From: Gammaproteobacteria bacterium
GTDB taxonomy: Bacteria > Gemmatimonadota > Gemmatimonadetes > Longimicrobiales > Gaopeijiaceae
Length of the DNA stretch: 64,000 nt
Direction: 5' to 3'
Assembly (NCBI GenBank): GCA_028820325.1
Contig: JAPPJO010000026.1
Span: 1-64,000 of the forward strand
Of this stretch, positions 12,669 to 20,470 are shown in pieces. Made by a program: the position numbers and the translations under genes. Under the pieces are notes generated by a model. That model was not told the DNA's origin and made no database searches. It worked only from the letters and a program-made list of their open reading frames with translations. Every line of letters begins with the position of its first letter. The first letter of the stretch is position 1.

Positions 12669-13384
12669 AGCGCCTCATCCTCTTCGATGTCGATGGCACC
12701 CTGGTGTGGGGCGGCCCGGCCAAGGAGGCGTTCACCGTCGCCCTGGCGCGGGTCTTCGGCGCCACTCCTCCCGTGAACCTGACGCTCGATCGGGTCGTCG
12801 AGCTGGCGCCCAAGGTCGTCTTCGCGGGCCGGACCGACCCGCAGATCGCGCGCCAACTCCTGCGCAGGGCGGGGCTCGACGACGACCGCATCGACGAGGG
12901 ATTGCCCCGGCTGTGGACGCTCTACCCGCGTGAACTCGAGCGGCGCCTGCCCGCAAAGCCCGTCACCGCCCTGGCGGGCGTGCCCGAACTGCTGGCGGCG
13001 CTGGGCGACCGCGACGACGTGGCGATGGGCCTGGTCACCGGCAACATCCGGGAGGGCGCGCGCCTGAAGCTGGGTTCGGCCGGGCTGGCGGCGGACGCGT
13101 TCCCGGCCGGCGGCTTCGGCTGCGACCGGGAAAGCCGCAACCACCTGCCCGCCGTCGCCGTCGGCCGGGCGGAGCAGGTGTGGGGGGTAAGCTTTCCGCC
13201 GGAGTCGGTGGTGGTCGTGGGGGACACCCCGCTCGACGTGGAATGCGGCCGCCACTTCGGGGCGCGCACCGTCGCCGTGGCCACCGGGCACTTCGGCGCG
13301 GCCGAACTGGAAGCCACCGGCGCCGACCACGTCGCGCCCGACCTGACCCGCACCCGGGAAGTGGTAGACGTGCTGATGGCGTAG
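12665..13384 (+). CDS. HAD-superfamily hydrolase, phosphatase type
   Basis: A 239-residue haloacid-dehalogenase-like hydrolase. Motif I is FDVDGTL near the N-terminus, with the nucleophile at the first Asp. Motif II is GLVTGN, and motif III/IV is VVVGDTPLDVECG. A helical cap domain lies between motifs I and II, as in phosphoglycolate-phosphatase-like enzymes. The start is GTG 12665, overlapping the dehydratase stop by 4 nt. Its substrate is not predictable from sequence. It ends the gyrA transcription string, and 159 bp follow before the next gene. Confidence 0.85.
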   Translation: MKRLILFDVDGTLVWGGPAKEAFTVALARVFGATPPVNLTLDRVVELAPKVVFAGRTDPQIARQLLRRAGLDDDRIDEGLPRLWTLYPRELERRLPAKPVTALAGVPELLAALGDRDDVAMGLVTGNIREGARLKLGSAGLAADAFPAGGFGCDRESRNHLPAVAVGRAEQVWGVSFPPESVVVVGDTPLDVECGRHFGARTVAVATGHFGAAELEATGADHVAPDLTRTREVVDVLMA

Positions 13385-13543
13385 GCCGGGGGTCGAGAGA
13401 GAACTGCCATCTTGTGCGCGGGTTCGCCGACGCGCCAAGTTAACCGGCGGCCGGAGGTGCGGGGCACACATCGCGCCCGCCACCCCACCACGCGACCAGA
13501 CGCGCGTGGTTTTTCGACAACGACCGGCGACGGAGTAGCGGAG

Positions 13544-14290
13544 ATGTCCAGCAGAGCACGGCAGCGAAAGGAAATGAGGCAGAAGCCCACCGGGGGTGGC
13601 GTCAAGCGCCTTTACCTCATCCTCGGTGGGGTGGCGATCATCGGCGTGGTGGCGGCGGTCTACACGACCGGATCGACGGTGTTCAGCAACGCCGTCACCG
13701 AGCCGGTGGACCTGGGCGACCTCTCCGACGAGGAACTCGTCGACCTGGCGTACGGCAGCGAAATGGGAGACCCGGAGGCTTCCATCTCGGTCGTGGAGTT
13801 CGGGGACTATCAGTGTCCGGGCTGCGCCATGTTCGCCTCCGGGGTCAAGCCCCTCATCGAACTGAACCTGGTCGGCACCGGGCGGGCGAAGTTCGTCTTC
13901 TACGATCTGCCGCTGGTGGGCATTCACTCCAACTCGTTCCTCGCGTCGCGAGCGTCCCATTGCGCCGGCGACCAGGGCGGCTACTGGGAATACCACAACA
14001 CGCTCTTCGATAATCAGTTCTCATGGGCGGCCTCGGGCGATCCGGTGGGTAATTTCGTCGGCTACGCGCGTGCCCTTGGGCTCGACGACGGCGCGTTTCG
14101 CGACTGCCTCAACTCGGACCGGCACGCCGACCGGGTATCGGCGAATCTCCGACTGGCCAGCGCGCTCAGCCTGACCAGCACTCCGAGCGTTCTGGTCAGC
14201 CGCGGGAGCGGAGCCGCGAGAAGGCTGCCCGACACCAGCTACGCCACCATCGAGAATGCGGTCGAGGCGCTGACGGAAGGAGAGCCATGA
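13544..14290 (+). CDS. Membrane-anchored DsbA-like thioredoxin-fold protein
   Basis: A 248-residue protein with a basic N-terminus and one membrane helix (LILGGVAIIGVVAAVY), followed by a DsbA-type thioredoxin domain outside the membrane. The active site is Cys91-Pro-Gly-Cys94 in DYQCPGCAMF. A helical insert contains YWEYHNTLFDNQ, and a cis-Pro loop (TSTPSVLV) follows, as in DsbA/DsbG relatives. It probably oxidises or isomerises disulfides in exported proteins. ATG 13544 is preceded by a purine-rich CGGAG. The stop overlaps the start of the small downstream gene, so both are probably co-translated. Confidence 0.87.
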   Translation: MSSRARQRKEMRQKPTGGGVKRLYLILGGVAIIGVVAAVYTTGSTVFSNAVTEPVDLGDLSDEELVDLAYGSEMGDPEASISVVEFGDYQCPGCAMFASGVKPLIELNLVGTGRAKFVFYDLPLVGIHSNSFLASRASHCAGDQGGYWEYHNTLFDNQFSWAASGDPVGNFVGYARALGLDDGAFRDCLNSDRHADRVSANLRLASALSLTSTPSVLVSRGSGAARRLPDTSYATIENAVEALTEGEP

Positions 14291-14496
14291 GCGGAGGCGA
14301 AACCGCCACGGTGCGCCTGGTGTTCGTCGACAGAGGGGTCTATCACCACGAGGACGTGCGGCTGCCCAGCGCCGGTTTGAACTCCAGCGAACGCCTTATC
14401 GACTGCCTGCGCGAAGACCCGGATGTGCTCGGCGATCTCTACGTGGACCTCAAGCGGCTGTGCGCCGCGTACCGGGTGGAGGACGGGGACGCGTAG
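14287..14496 (+). CDS. Small conserved-looking protein of unknown function
   Basis: A 69-residue acidic soluble protein with no signal peptide or cysteine pair. It overlaps the thioredoxin gene by ATGA, and a strong hairpin follows, so it reads as the last gene of a two-gene operon. The sequence looks like a small beta-alpha fold (VRLVFVDRGVYHHEDVRLP, then helices). I do not recognise the family. Confidence 0.6.
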   Translation: MSGGETATVRLVFVDRGVYHHEDVRLPSAGLNSSERLIDCLREDPDVLGDLYVDLKRLCAAYRVEDGDA

Positions 14497-14510
14497 GAGA
14501 ACGAACGCAA

Positions 14511-14534
14511 GCCCCCGGCGTTCCAGCCGGGGGC
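14511..14534. terminator. Convergent bidirectional terminator hairpin
   Basis: GCCCCCGGC (14511-14519) pairs perfectly with GCCGGGGGC (14526-14534) over a 6-nt loop. It sits in the 51-bp gap between two convergent operons. Neither side has a long T run, so efficiency is uncertain. Confidence 0.6.
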
Positions 14535-14547
14535 GGCGAGAGGTGGT

Positions 14548-15114
14548 TTAGTCCGGGTCGTCGATGTCGGTCAGCACCCCGAGCGCCCGTTCCCGCGTCC
14601 ATTCGTGCACCACGGGAGGAGGCCACGCGCCGGCGCCCGCGCGCTCCAGGATCCTCTCCGCTTCCTCCCGGGCGCGCCGCGCCGTCCCGGCCTCGAGCGC
14701 ATCCGCGTTCAGCGCGTCCCGAAGTTCGTCCTCGTCGAGGAGCCTCGGCACCTGTCCCGGCTTCATCCACACATCGAGAAAGAGATCGGTGGTGCGCCAG
14801 ATGTTTCCGGGCAGCATCTCGACAGGCGTGAGCAGGTTGGCGTAGAAGCCCGTGAACGCGCCCTCGGCGTTGTGGAAGCGGCCGATGTCGTGCCAGAGGC
14901 CCGGAAAGGTGAACCAGACGATGTCCGATCCGGTCTCGAGCACGACCTCTCCGCCCAGTTCCATCGGCGCGGGGACGCGGATGCGGCGCGAGAAGGTGAC
15001 GATCACCTGCGGATTCTGATGGATGATGGGCTGGCGGAAGGTCTGGAGATGATCCGGGGGCCGCAGATAGAGGATGGTGACGTGGGGAAGAGATCGGCCC
15101 GGCTCCGGACTCAT
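14548..15114 (-). CDS. DUF402-family protein
   Basis: A 188-residue protein whose central part (WHDIGRFHNAEGAFTGFYANLL) and the following TDLFLDVWMKPGQ...DEDEL stretch match the DUF402 fold. This fold includes nucleotide diphosphatases and FomD-like phosphohydrolases that use two metals bound by Asp and Glu. The C-terminal helix is Glu/Arg-rich. ATG 15114 overlaps the stop of the upstream XdhC-like gene by 4 nt, so it is the last cistron of the mocA-xdhC operon. A nucleotide-hydrolysing role beside a molybdopterin nucleotidyltransferase is an inference only. Confidence 0.75.
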   Translation of the reverse strand: MSPEPGRSLPHVTILYLRPPDHLQTFRQPIIHQNPQVIVTFSRRIRVPAPMELGGEVVLETGSDIVWFTFPGLWHDIGRFHNAEGAFTGFYANLLTPVEMLPGNIWRTTDLFLDVWMKPGQVPRLLDEDELRDALNADALEAGTARRAREEAERILERAGAGAWPPPVVHEWTRERALGVLTDIDDPD

Positions 15115-15434
15115 ACCCTCTCCACGAAGATGTCCATGATGCCCCCGCATACCGCCGGGCTCCATCCCAGCAGGTCCTCGGTGAGGTCGACCTTCACCAG
15201 GCGCGGGACGCCGTCCTCGATCACCTCGTGCGCCGCCTCGATGACCTCCGCCTCCCCGCACCCGCCGCCGACCGTGCCCACCAGCCCGGTCTCAGGGTCC
15301 ACCAGCATGCGCGAGCCGGCCTTGCGCGGCGTCGAGCCCCGCGTGGAGACGATGGTCGCGAGCGCCGCCGGCCGGCCGGCCCGCACCGTCGCGAGAACGG
15401 CTTCGTATACGTCCTGGTCGCCCGGTGAACTCAT
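15111..15434 (-). CDS. XdhC/CoxI-type N-terminal domain protein
   Basis: A 107-residue protein equivalent to the XdhC/CoxI N-terminal domain alone. It shows the family marks STRGSTPRKAGSRM, GTVGGGCGEAEV and a late CGG. Proteins of this type bind molybdenum cofactor and help insert it into xanthine dehydrogenase or CO-dehydrogenase-like enzymes. ATG 15434 overlaps the stop of the following XdhC gene by 4 nt, so this is a separate coupled protein and not a frameshifted fragment. No molybdenum hydroxylase genes lie in the window. Confidence 0.85.
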   Translation of the reverse strand: MSSPGDQDVYEAVLATVRAGRPAALATIVSTRGSTPRKAGSRMLVDPETGLVGTVGGGCGEAEVIEAAHEVIEDGVPRLVKVDLTEDLLGWSPAVCGGIMDIFVERV

Positions 15435-16441
15435 TTTGCGCTCCCCGCCGGTGGCTTCTTCGCCAGAAAACGCTCGACGATGCGCTCCCGGCTCCTCAGC
15501 GGCGCTCCCGTGCCGCCGCGCCGTTCGAGGATCATCTCCCCCAGGACGCTGATCGCGATCTCGGCCGGCGTCTGCGCGCCGATGTCGAGCCCCACCGGAG
15601 CGCGCACGCGGGCGATGACCTCGTGGGGGATTCCCTCCGCCTCGAGCTGAATGAAGGTGGCCCGGACGCGGCGGCGGCTGCCGATCATGCCGATGTACGC
15701 CGGTTGCGCGTCGCCGTGACGGGCCAGCAGCCGGCGCAGGCACTCGTAGTCGTACTTGTGCCCGCGGGTCACCAGCACGAAATGGCACCCCGCGTGGACG
15801 TCGATGCCGGAGAGGGGATCGGCGAAGTCGATGGTGCGCACGGCGGCGGCTTCCGGGAACCGTTCGCGGGTGGCGAACTCGGGACGGTCGTCCAGCACGG
15901 TGACCTCGAAGTCCAGCAGCGTGCCCAGGGTGGCGAGGGGCTGGGCGATGTGCCCGGCGCCCACCACGATGAGTTCCTGGCGGGGACGGTGGCCCTCCGC
16001 GTACACCTGCAGACGCCGGCCCGCCGGCGTCTGCAGGTTGTGGAGGGATCCGCCGTGCCCGCGCGCCAGCCGCTCGCGGCTCGCGGCGGCCAGCGCGGCC
16101 GCGTCCAGTTCGGGATCCCCGAGCGATCCCTCGACCGCATCCGGACGCACCAGCATGCGGGCACCGGCCGCGCGCCCTTCGCTGTCCGAGACCACCAGCA
16201 GCTCGACCGTGCCCCGCGACCCGCGCAGCGACTCGAGGATGCGGGCGGCCGCCGCAGCCGCGTCGGGGCCGGCGAGATCGCCCGTGCCGGGTGCGGACGC
16301 GACCGGCCGGGGTTTCACGGCCCGACCGGCGGGCGGGTCCGGTACGTCGGTGGGCGGGTCCGGTACGTCGGTGGGCGTGTCGGCCGCGTGGGACTCGCGC
16401 ACCTCGGCCGCGTCGGGCCCCGGCAGCTCGGCCATGTTCAC
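15431..16441 (-). CDS. xdhC: XdhC-family molybdenum cofactor insertion protein
   Basis: A 336-residue accessory protein for molybdenum hydroxylases. The C-terminal half is the XdhC Rossmann domain: IVVGAGHIAQPLATLGTLL, then VTVLDDRPEFATRERFPEA, and later VTRGHKYDYECL and YIGMIGSRRR. The N-terminal ~60 residues are a low-complexity Pro/Asp/Thr linker with a duplicated TDVPDPP, followed by a partial XdhC N-domain. I use GTG 16441 because it overlaps the mocA stop as GTGA, like its neighbours; ATG 16435 is an equally possible start. Confidence 0.87.
   Translation of the reverse strand: MNMAELPGPDAAEVRESHAADTPTDVPDPPTDVPDPPAGRAVKPRPVASAPGTGDLAGPDAAAAAARILESLRGSRGTVELLVVSDSEGRAAGARMLVRPDAVEGSLGDPELDAAALAAASRERLARGHGGSLHNLQTPAGRRLQVYAEGHRPRQELIVVGAGHIAQPLATLGTLLDFEVTVLDDRPEFATRERFPEAAAVRTIDFADPLSGIDVHAGCHFVLVTRGHKYDYECLRRLLARHGDAQPAYIGMIGSRRRVRATFIQLEAEGIPHEVIARVRAPVGLDIGAQTPAEIAISVLGEMILERRGGTGAPLRSRERIVERFLAKKPPAGSAK
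16331..16372. repeat. 21-bp tandem duplication inside xdhC
   Basis: Two adjacent copies of a 21-bp unit beginning GGGCGGGTCCGG encode the repeated TDVPDPP near the XdhC N-terminus. The length is a multiple of three, so the frame is kept. It is most likely replication slippage in a disordered linker. Confidence 0.8.
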
Positions 16442-17037
16442 GCCACCTGGAAGTGCCGGCGGTACTCGGCCGGCGTATCGATGTCGGCGACCACGCCGGC
16501 GTCCTCCACCGGACATTCGCGGACGCGGGAGGGGCGCCGCCGCACGACCGTGCGGGCTCCTTCGGGAAGGGCGGGGTCGAGAAGTTCGGGGAACAGGCGG
16601 CGATGGAAGAGGGCCGGGTGACCGCGCCGGCCGCGCCAGGTCGGGAGCACGATGTCGGCCGACCCCTCCTCGAAGCACGCCGCCAGCGCCCGCACCGTGG
16701 CGCCCGTCACCAGCGGGTGATCGACCGGGCAGACGGCGCATCCGTCCATCCCGCCGCCCCACCCCGCCAGCGCCAGCCGGATGGACGAAATGGGTCCCTC
16801 GTCGGGGTCGGGGTTGGCCGCCGCCACGGCGCCGGCAGCTTCCGCTTCCCGCGCCACGGCGCCGGCAGCCTCCCTCGCCACCACGACCACCGGGTCGCAT
16901 CCGCCCGCCGCGAGGGCGGACACGACACGCACCAGAAAGGACTGTCCACCCGCATCGAGAAGCGCCTTGGCGCTTCCCATGCGGGTGGACAGTCCGCAGG
17001 CGGGCACTACGCCCAGCAGCTTCGGTGGACGGTCCAC
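16438..17037 (-). CDS. mocA: Molybdenum cofactor nucleotidyltransferase (MocA-like)
   Basis: A 199-residue NTP-transferase expected to attach CMP (or another nucleotide) to molybdopterin, giving the cofactor used by xanthine-dehydrogenase-type enzymes. The N-terminal signature is ACGLSTRMGSAKAL, which binds the nucleotide. NPDPDEGPISSIRLAL and CPVDHPLV (metal-binding Asp) follow, and GRRGHPALF and DIDTPAEY are typical of the MocA/MobA family. The start is GTG 17037 and could be a little upstream. It heads an overlapping operon with two XdhC-type proteins. The coding sequence of the signature forms a 57-bp hairpin, described separately. Confidence 0.85.
   Translation of the reverse strand: MDRPPKLLGVVPACGLSTRMGSAKALLDAGGQSFLVRVVSALAAGGCDPVVVVAREAAGAVAREAEAAGAVAAANPDPDEGPISSIRLALAGWGGGMDGCAVCPVDHPLVTGATVRALAACFEEGSADIVLPTWRGRRGHPALFHRRLFPELLDPALPEGARTVVRRRPSRVRECPVEDAGVVADIDTPAEYRRHFQVA
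16939..16995. repeat. 57-bp near-perfect hairpin within mocA
   Basis: The outer arms GGACTGTCCACCCGCAT (16939-16955) and ATGCGGGTGGACAGTCC (16979-16995) are exact 17-bp inverted copies. Inside them, GAAGCGCC (16959-16966) and GGCGCTTC (16969-16976) pair again around TT. Only 3 nt on one side and 2 nt on the other are unpaired. The whole element is coding, starting about 40 nt after the mocA start, and encodes the conserved nucleotide-binding signature. Confidence 0.9.
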
Positions 17038-17087
17038 GAGGCCGGAATCCCGGCCGGGGTGACCGGGCGGGCGCCCGTCCGGTCCGG

Positions 17088-17855
17088 TCAGAGGATGGGC
17101 CGAACCTGTGCGTTGCTTTCGTCGAGCGTGAAGGTCACAGGCTCACCCTCCACCGTCAGCGGGACGTTCCAGTAGAGCTCGTCGAAGGAGCGCTCCCAGC
17201 GCGCGTACACCCAGTACTGTCCGGCGGGCGCCGCCGTGAGCACGCTACCAGAGGCGTCGGTGGTGTCCACCACCGGGTCGAGGCCGCTCACGTCGATCAT
17301 GAACTGGGCGACCGTGCCGTAGTCGGCGAACGCATCGTCGCCCCACATCTCCCGGAGCATCCTGACCTGGTCGGCCTGCTCGATCATGGATCCCTGGATG
17401 GAGGTGAACTCCTCGAAGGCGGCGTCGCGCTGGCGCTCCACCTGGGCGAGTCGCTGCTCCTTTTCGTCGAACTCCATGAACAGCACCCGGTACTGGGCTT
17501 CGGCGGGATTGAGCCGCTCCATTTCCGTGCTGAGACCGAGAAGGTCCTCCCTCAGCAGCGACCACTCGCTCTCCCGGCTCTGCCATTCCGCCTGTGCCGC
17601 GGCTACTTGGCTTTGAGCTTCGAGCAGATCCGGTGGAATCTCCGGCTCGGGGGTGCCGGCTTCGCGCGCCAGCGAGTCGAAGATCGCGTCGCGGTCGAAG
17701 GGAAGGAGCTGGATTTCCATGTCGGCCAGCGGCCGCACCTCCGTTCCCCCGGCGCCGGCAACCTCCATCTGCGCGTTGATCGTGACGTCGGTCGGCCCGC
17801 ATGCGGCGGAGGCGATGGTGCCGACGAAAGCGAGGAAAAGGATTGCGTTCCTCAT
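17088..17855 (-). CDS. Predicted lipoprotein with coiled coil, unknown function
   Basis: A 255-residue lipoprotein. ATG 17855 is followed by a lipoprotein signal (FVGTIASAACG) and preceded by GGAG at suitable distance. The middle (about residues 70-150) is a charged helical region rich in Gln, Glu and Arg, likely a coiled coil. The C-terminal ~90 residues look like a small beta domain, with SGSVLTAAPAGQYWVYARW recalling carboxypeptidase-regulatory or SpaA-like folds. I do not recognise a family. It lies between the M16-like pair and mocA in the same direction. Confidence 0.7.
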   Translation of the reverse strand: MRNAILFLAFVGTIASAACGPTDVTINAQMEVAGAGGTEVRPLADMEIQLLPFDRDAIFDSLAREAGTPEPEIPPDLLEAQSQVAAAQAEWQSRESEWSLLREDLLGLSTEMERLNPAEAQYRVLFMEFDEKEQRLAQVERQRDAAFEEFTSIQGSMIEQADQVRMLREMWGDDAFADYGTVAQFMIDVSGLDPVVDTTDASGSVLTAAPAGQYWVYARWERSFDELYWNVPLTVEGEPVTFTLDESNAQVRPIL

Positions 17856-17969
17856 GGTGCAGTTACTCCAGGCTATCACGTTGAAACTTCCGAGCTGGCT
17901 CCTTCCGGCTCGCAGGCGATGCATTCGACGTAATTCGGACCGCAAGGTAACTGCCCCCATGCCGATGCA

Positions 17970-19268
17970 TCAAGACGGCGGCCCCCCCGGTCCGTAGACC
18001 AGCACGCGTGGCTCGCCGAGGCCGGCTGCCGCCCGCTGGACCTCCTCGGAAGACAGACCCTCCATGGCCGCACGCAGTTCCCCCGGCCCGCCGTCCGATT
18101 CCGCTTCGATGAGCAATCGGCGGCCTTCGCGCTCGGGATCCGCCATTGCGAGCGCCCGTGCCGACCGGAACCTCCGGTACTGCCGGTTCAGGTCGTCCGG
18201 GGAGAGGTTGCCGGCGGACAGATGATCGACAATGTCCACGATGCGCTGCTCCCAGGCCCGCACGGTCGGCCACTGGGCGGCGATGGTCACCTGCAGCACG
18301 GGCCCGCCGGGCAGCTCGCGCACCTCGACCCGGCGGCTGATCAGCCCCGGAGCGGGAAGGTTGATACCCAGCTGCTCCCCGATCACGTGCGCGAGGAATT
18401 CCATTGGCCGTCGCGGCGTCGTTCCCTCAAACGGGTAGGCGGCCCGGATCCAGTTGTTCGTGATGTCGTCGGCCACCGAGGTCCGGCCGCCCGTCTCCCA
18501 CGCCCACCCCGGGGTGCGCGGCGGCAGCGGCGCGCCCTCCACCACCCAGGCCTGCTCCCCGCGCCGCGCCATCGTCCGGTGCGCGCCGACGATGGAGGCT
18601 GCCTCGGCCGGCTCGACCGCGCCCACCACGGCCAGCCGCGCCTCGTCCATTCGGTAGATGCGCGCCCGCGTCGCCTCCAGTGCCTCGACCGTCATGCTAC
18701 TCACGCTTGACGGAGTGCCCATGGGGGGCCGGGCGCGCTCCGCCCCGAGGAGCGTGCGCCGCGCCTCCAGCTCGAACGCGCGCACGGGCGCGTCACGCTG
18801 GAAGAACACCTGGCCCGACAACTCGGAGCGCGTCTCCGCGGCCAGCGCCGCATCGAGCTGGTCGGCGAACAGCGTGCGCGTGAGAATGCGGTACGCCGTC
18901 GCCCATTCGTCCGACGTTGTCACCAGGGTGACCCAGGTGCGGTCGCCCTCCACTTCGATGGCCGCGACCGCGCCCGTTTCCGCGAGGCTGGCGGCGACGG
19001 CCCGCTCGAGCACCCTGCCCAGGAGCCAGGCGGTTCCCTCGGCGCCGGGCGGGTCGTCGCCGTAGCCGCCTGCGAAGGAGAGGGTGACGGCGACGGCGGC
19101 CGTCCACGGCCGCTCGCTCACCACCACCAGCTGCAGCGTATCCGGGACCGCGGCCAGACCGCTCGCGGGCCGGACGCCCGCCGCCCCCACCGCGGGAGCG
19201 GCGAGCGACAGGATTGCCCCGAGCGCCGTCCACGTGAGCCGCCGCCTCCGAGGGGGCGACTTGGGCAT
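17970..19268 (-). CDS. M16-like peptidase homologue lacking the zinc motif (second of pair)
   Basis: A 432-residue exported protein with a signal peptide (LGAILSLAAPAVGAAG). It follows the M16 fold pattern, with a C-terminal half bearing the family-like ADDITNNWIRAAYPFEGTT and EFLAHVIGEQLG segments. The zinc motif position reads GAEGTAWLLGRVLERAV, with no HxxEH. ATG 19268 overlaps the stop of the upstream paralogue by 4 nt. Together they look like a heterodimer in which neither subunit can bind zinc. A chaperone-like or adaptor role is possible but unproven. Confidence 0.72.
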   Translation of the reverse strand: MPKSPPRRRRLTWTALGAILSLAAPAVGAAGVRPASGLAAVPDTLQLVVVSERPWTAAVAVTLSFAGGYGDDPPGAEGTAWLLGRVLERAVAASLAETGAVAAIEVEGDRTWVTLVTTSDEWATAYRILTRTLFADQLDAALAAETRSELSGQVFFQRDAPVRAFELEARRTLLGAERARPPMGTPSSVSSMTVEALEATRARIYRMDEARLAVVGAVEPAEAASIVGAHRTMARRGEQAWVVEGAPLPPRTPGWAWETGGRTSVADDITNNWIRAAYPFEGTTPRRPMEFLAHVIGEQLGINLPAPGLISRRVEVRELPGGPVLQVTIAAQWPTVRAWEQRIVDIVDHLSAGNLSPDDLNRQYRRFRSARALAMADPEREGRRLLIEAESDGGPGELRAAMEGLSSEEVQRAAAGLGEPRVLVYGPGGPPS

Positions 19269-20455
19269 CAGTTCGCCACCTCGGCGGAAATTGCCTCGGC
19301 CGCGGCGACCTCGTCGAGGAAGGCGGTCATGAGTTCGAAATCGACCTCCTCCAGGCGGCGCAGATAGTCCGCCGCCGCGTCGGCATCGCCCGTGGCGTCC
19401 AGATGTCGGCCGATGACCTCCGCCAGCCCGCCGGGCGAGCGCCCCTCCAGGATCAGCTCCGAGCGGAGCGAAGACTTCGCGTTGCGCACGATGGTCGGGC
19501 TCAGCGCCGCCCGCAGGTCGCGGATGTAGTCTCGAACGCGGGCGCGCATCGCCGTCGCGTTTCGCGAGAAGGCCGCCGCGGTCAACACCAGCCACGACCG
19601 TTCTCCCAGCTCCCAGCGCTCGAGTTGGGGCTCGAACTCGCCGCCCAACTCCCGGAGGCGGTCGTTCGCGATGCGCGCGAGCAGCGCGGAGCGCGGATCC
19701 CGCGCGTTTCCCGACGGATATGCCTCCCCGTACCAGACCCGGATGCGCTCGGGTCTGATGGCCGGGAACCTTCTTGCGGCCGCCTCCGGGAGCCGATCCG
19801 TCTCCGGCGCCGGCCCCGCCTCCCCCAGCTCTGCCAGAGCCGAGAACGCGGCCTCCAGCGGCAGGTCGGCCACCACGACCACGGAGAGGTTGCCCCGGCG
19901 GTGCGATTCCCGCCAGCGCTCCACCAGGCGGGCCGGGTGCAGTGCCGCCAGCGATTCGAGGGTTCCCGTCACCGCCGGAATCGGTGAAGCCATGCGCGAG
20001 CGAAGCCGGAGGCGCAGCGCGCCCCGGGCGGTTTCCCGCTCTTGCCGGTTCATGCCTTCGAGGCGCGTTCGGGCCGCCACGAAGCCGGGCGATGCCGGGC
20101 GGGCCAGCAGCTCCCGCGCAACGCCGGCAAGATGGTCGAAGTCCGCGACCGCGCCGTTCAGGCGATAGACGAGTCCTAGCGAGGAGCGGTGCGCCAGGAC
20201 TTCGATGCCCAGCGTTTCCCGGAGTCTCCGGACGCGTTCCAGCGCCATCAGCTGAATGAGGTAACCGGCTCCGGCGCCGGACTCGGACTCGACGAAGGGA
20301 ACCGTGATGCGGATCGCCGCCGCCGGTGAACCGGTGGCTTCGACGAAGGCGATGGTCGGGCCGTCAGGCGGGCGGAGAACCGTGTCCGGACGGAGCGCCT
20401 CGGGGTCGGAGATGGCGCTCAGGAGGGCGACCCCGGCGAGGAAAACGGCCGTCAC
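19268..20455 (-). CDS. M16-like peptidase homologue lacking the zinc motif (first of pair)
   Basis: A 395-residue exported protein with a short hydrophobic N-terminus. The layout resembles one M16 half-pair: SPAAAIRITVPFVESESGAG near the start, SHRRGNLSVVVVADL in the middle, then SGNARDPRSALLARIANDRL. The family HxxEH is absent; the matching region reads GAGAGYLIQLMALERV. It is coupled to the next gene by ATGA and follows the M23 peptidase by 15 bp, so all three are probably one transcript. Function is unknown; divergence from active M16 enzymes is strong. Confidence 0.68.
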   Translation of the reverse strand: MTAVFLAGVALLSAISDPEALRPDTVLRPPDGPTIAFVEATGSPAAAIRITVPFVESESGAGAGYLIQLMALERVRRLRETLGIEVLAHRSSLGLVYRLNGAVADFDHLAGVARELLARPASPGFVAARTRLEGMNRQERETARGALRLRLRSRMASPIPAVTGTLESLAALHPARLVERWRESHRRGNLSVVVVADLPLEAAFSALAELGEAGPAPETDRLPEAAARRFPAIRPERIRVWYGEAYPSGNARDPRSALLARIANDRLRELGGEFEPQLERWELGERSWLVLTAAAFSRNATAMRARVRDYIRDLRAALSPTIVRNAKSSLRSELILEGRSPGGLAEVIGRHLDATGDADAAADYLRRLEEVDFELMTAFLDEVAAAEAISAEVAN

Positions 20456-20470
20456 CTGCTCTGGGCCGGA

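Noticed and set aside
16331..16372. Candidate CRISPR repeats
   Set aside because: Only two adjacent copies with no spacers, and they code a linker.
15111..16441. Possible frameshift splitting one XdhC gene into two
   Set aside because: The two pieces overlap as ATGA, each has its own start, and the first matches a complete CoxI-type domain.
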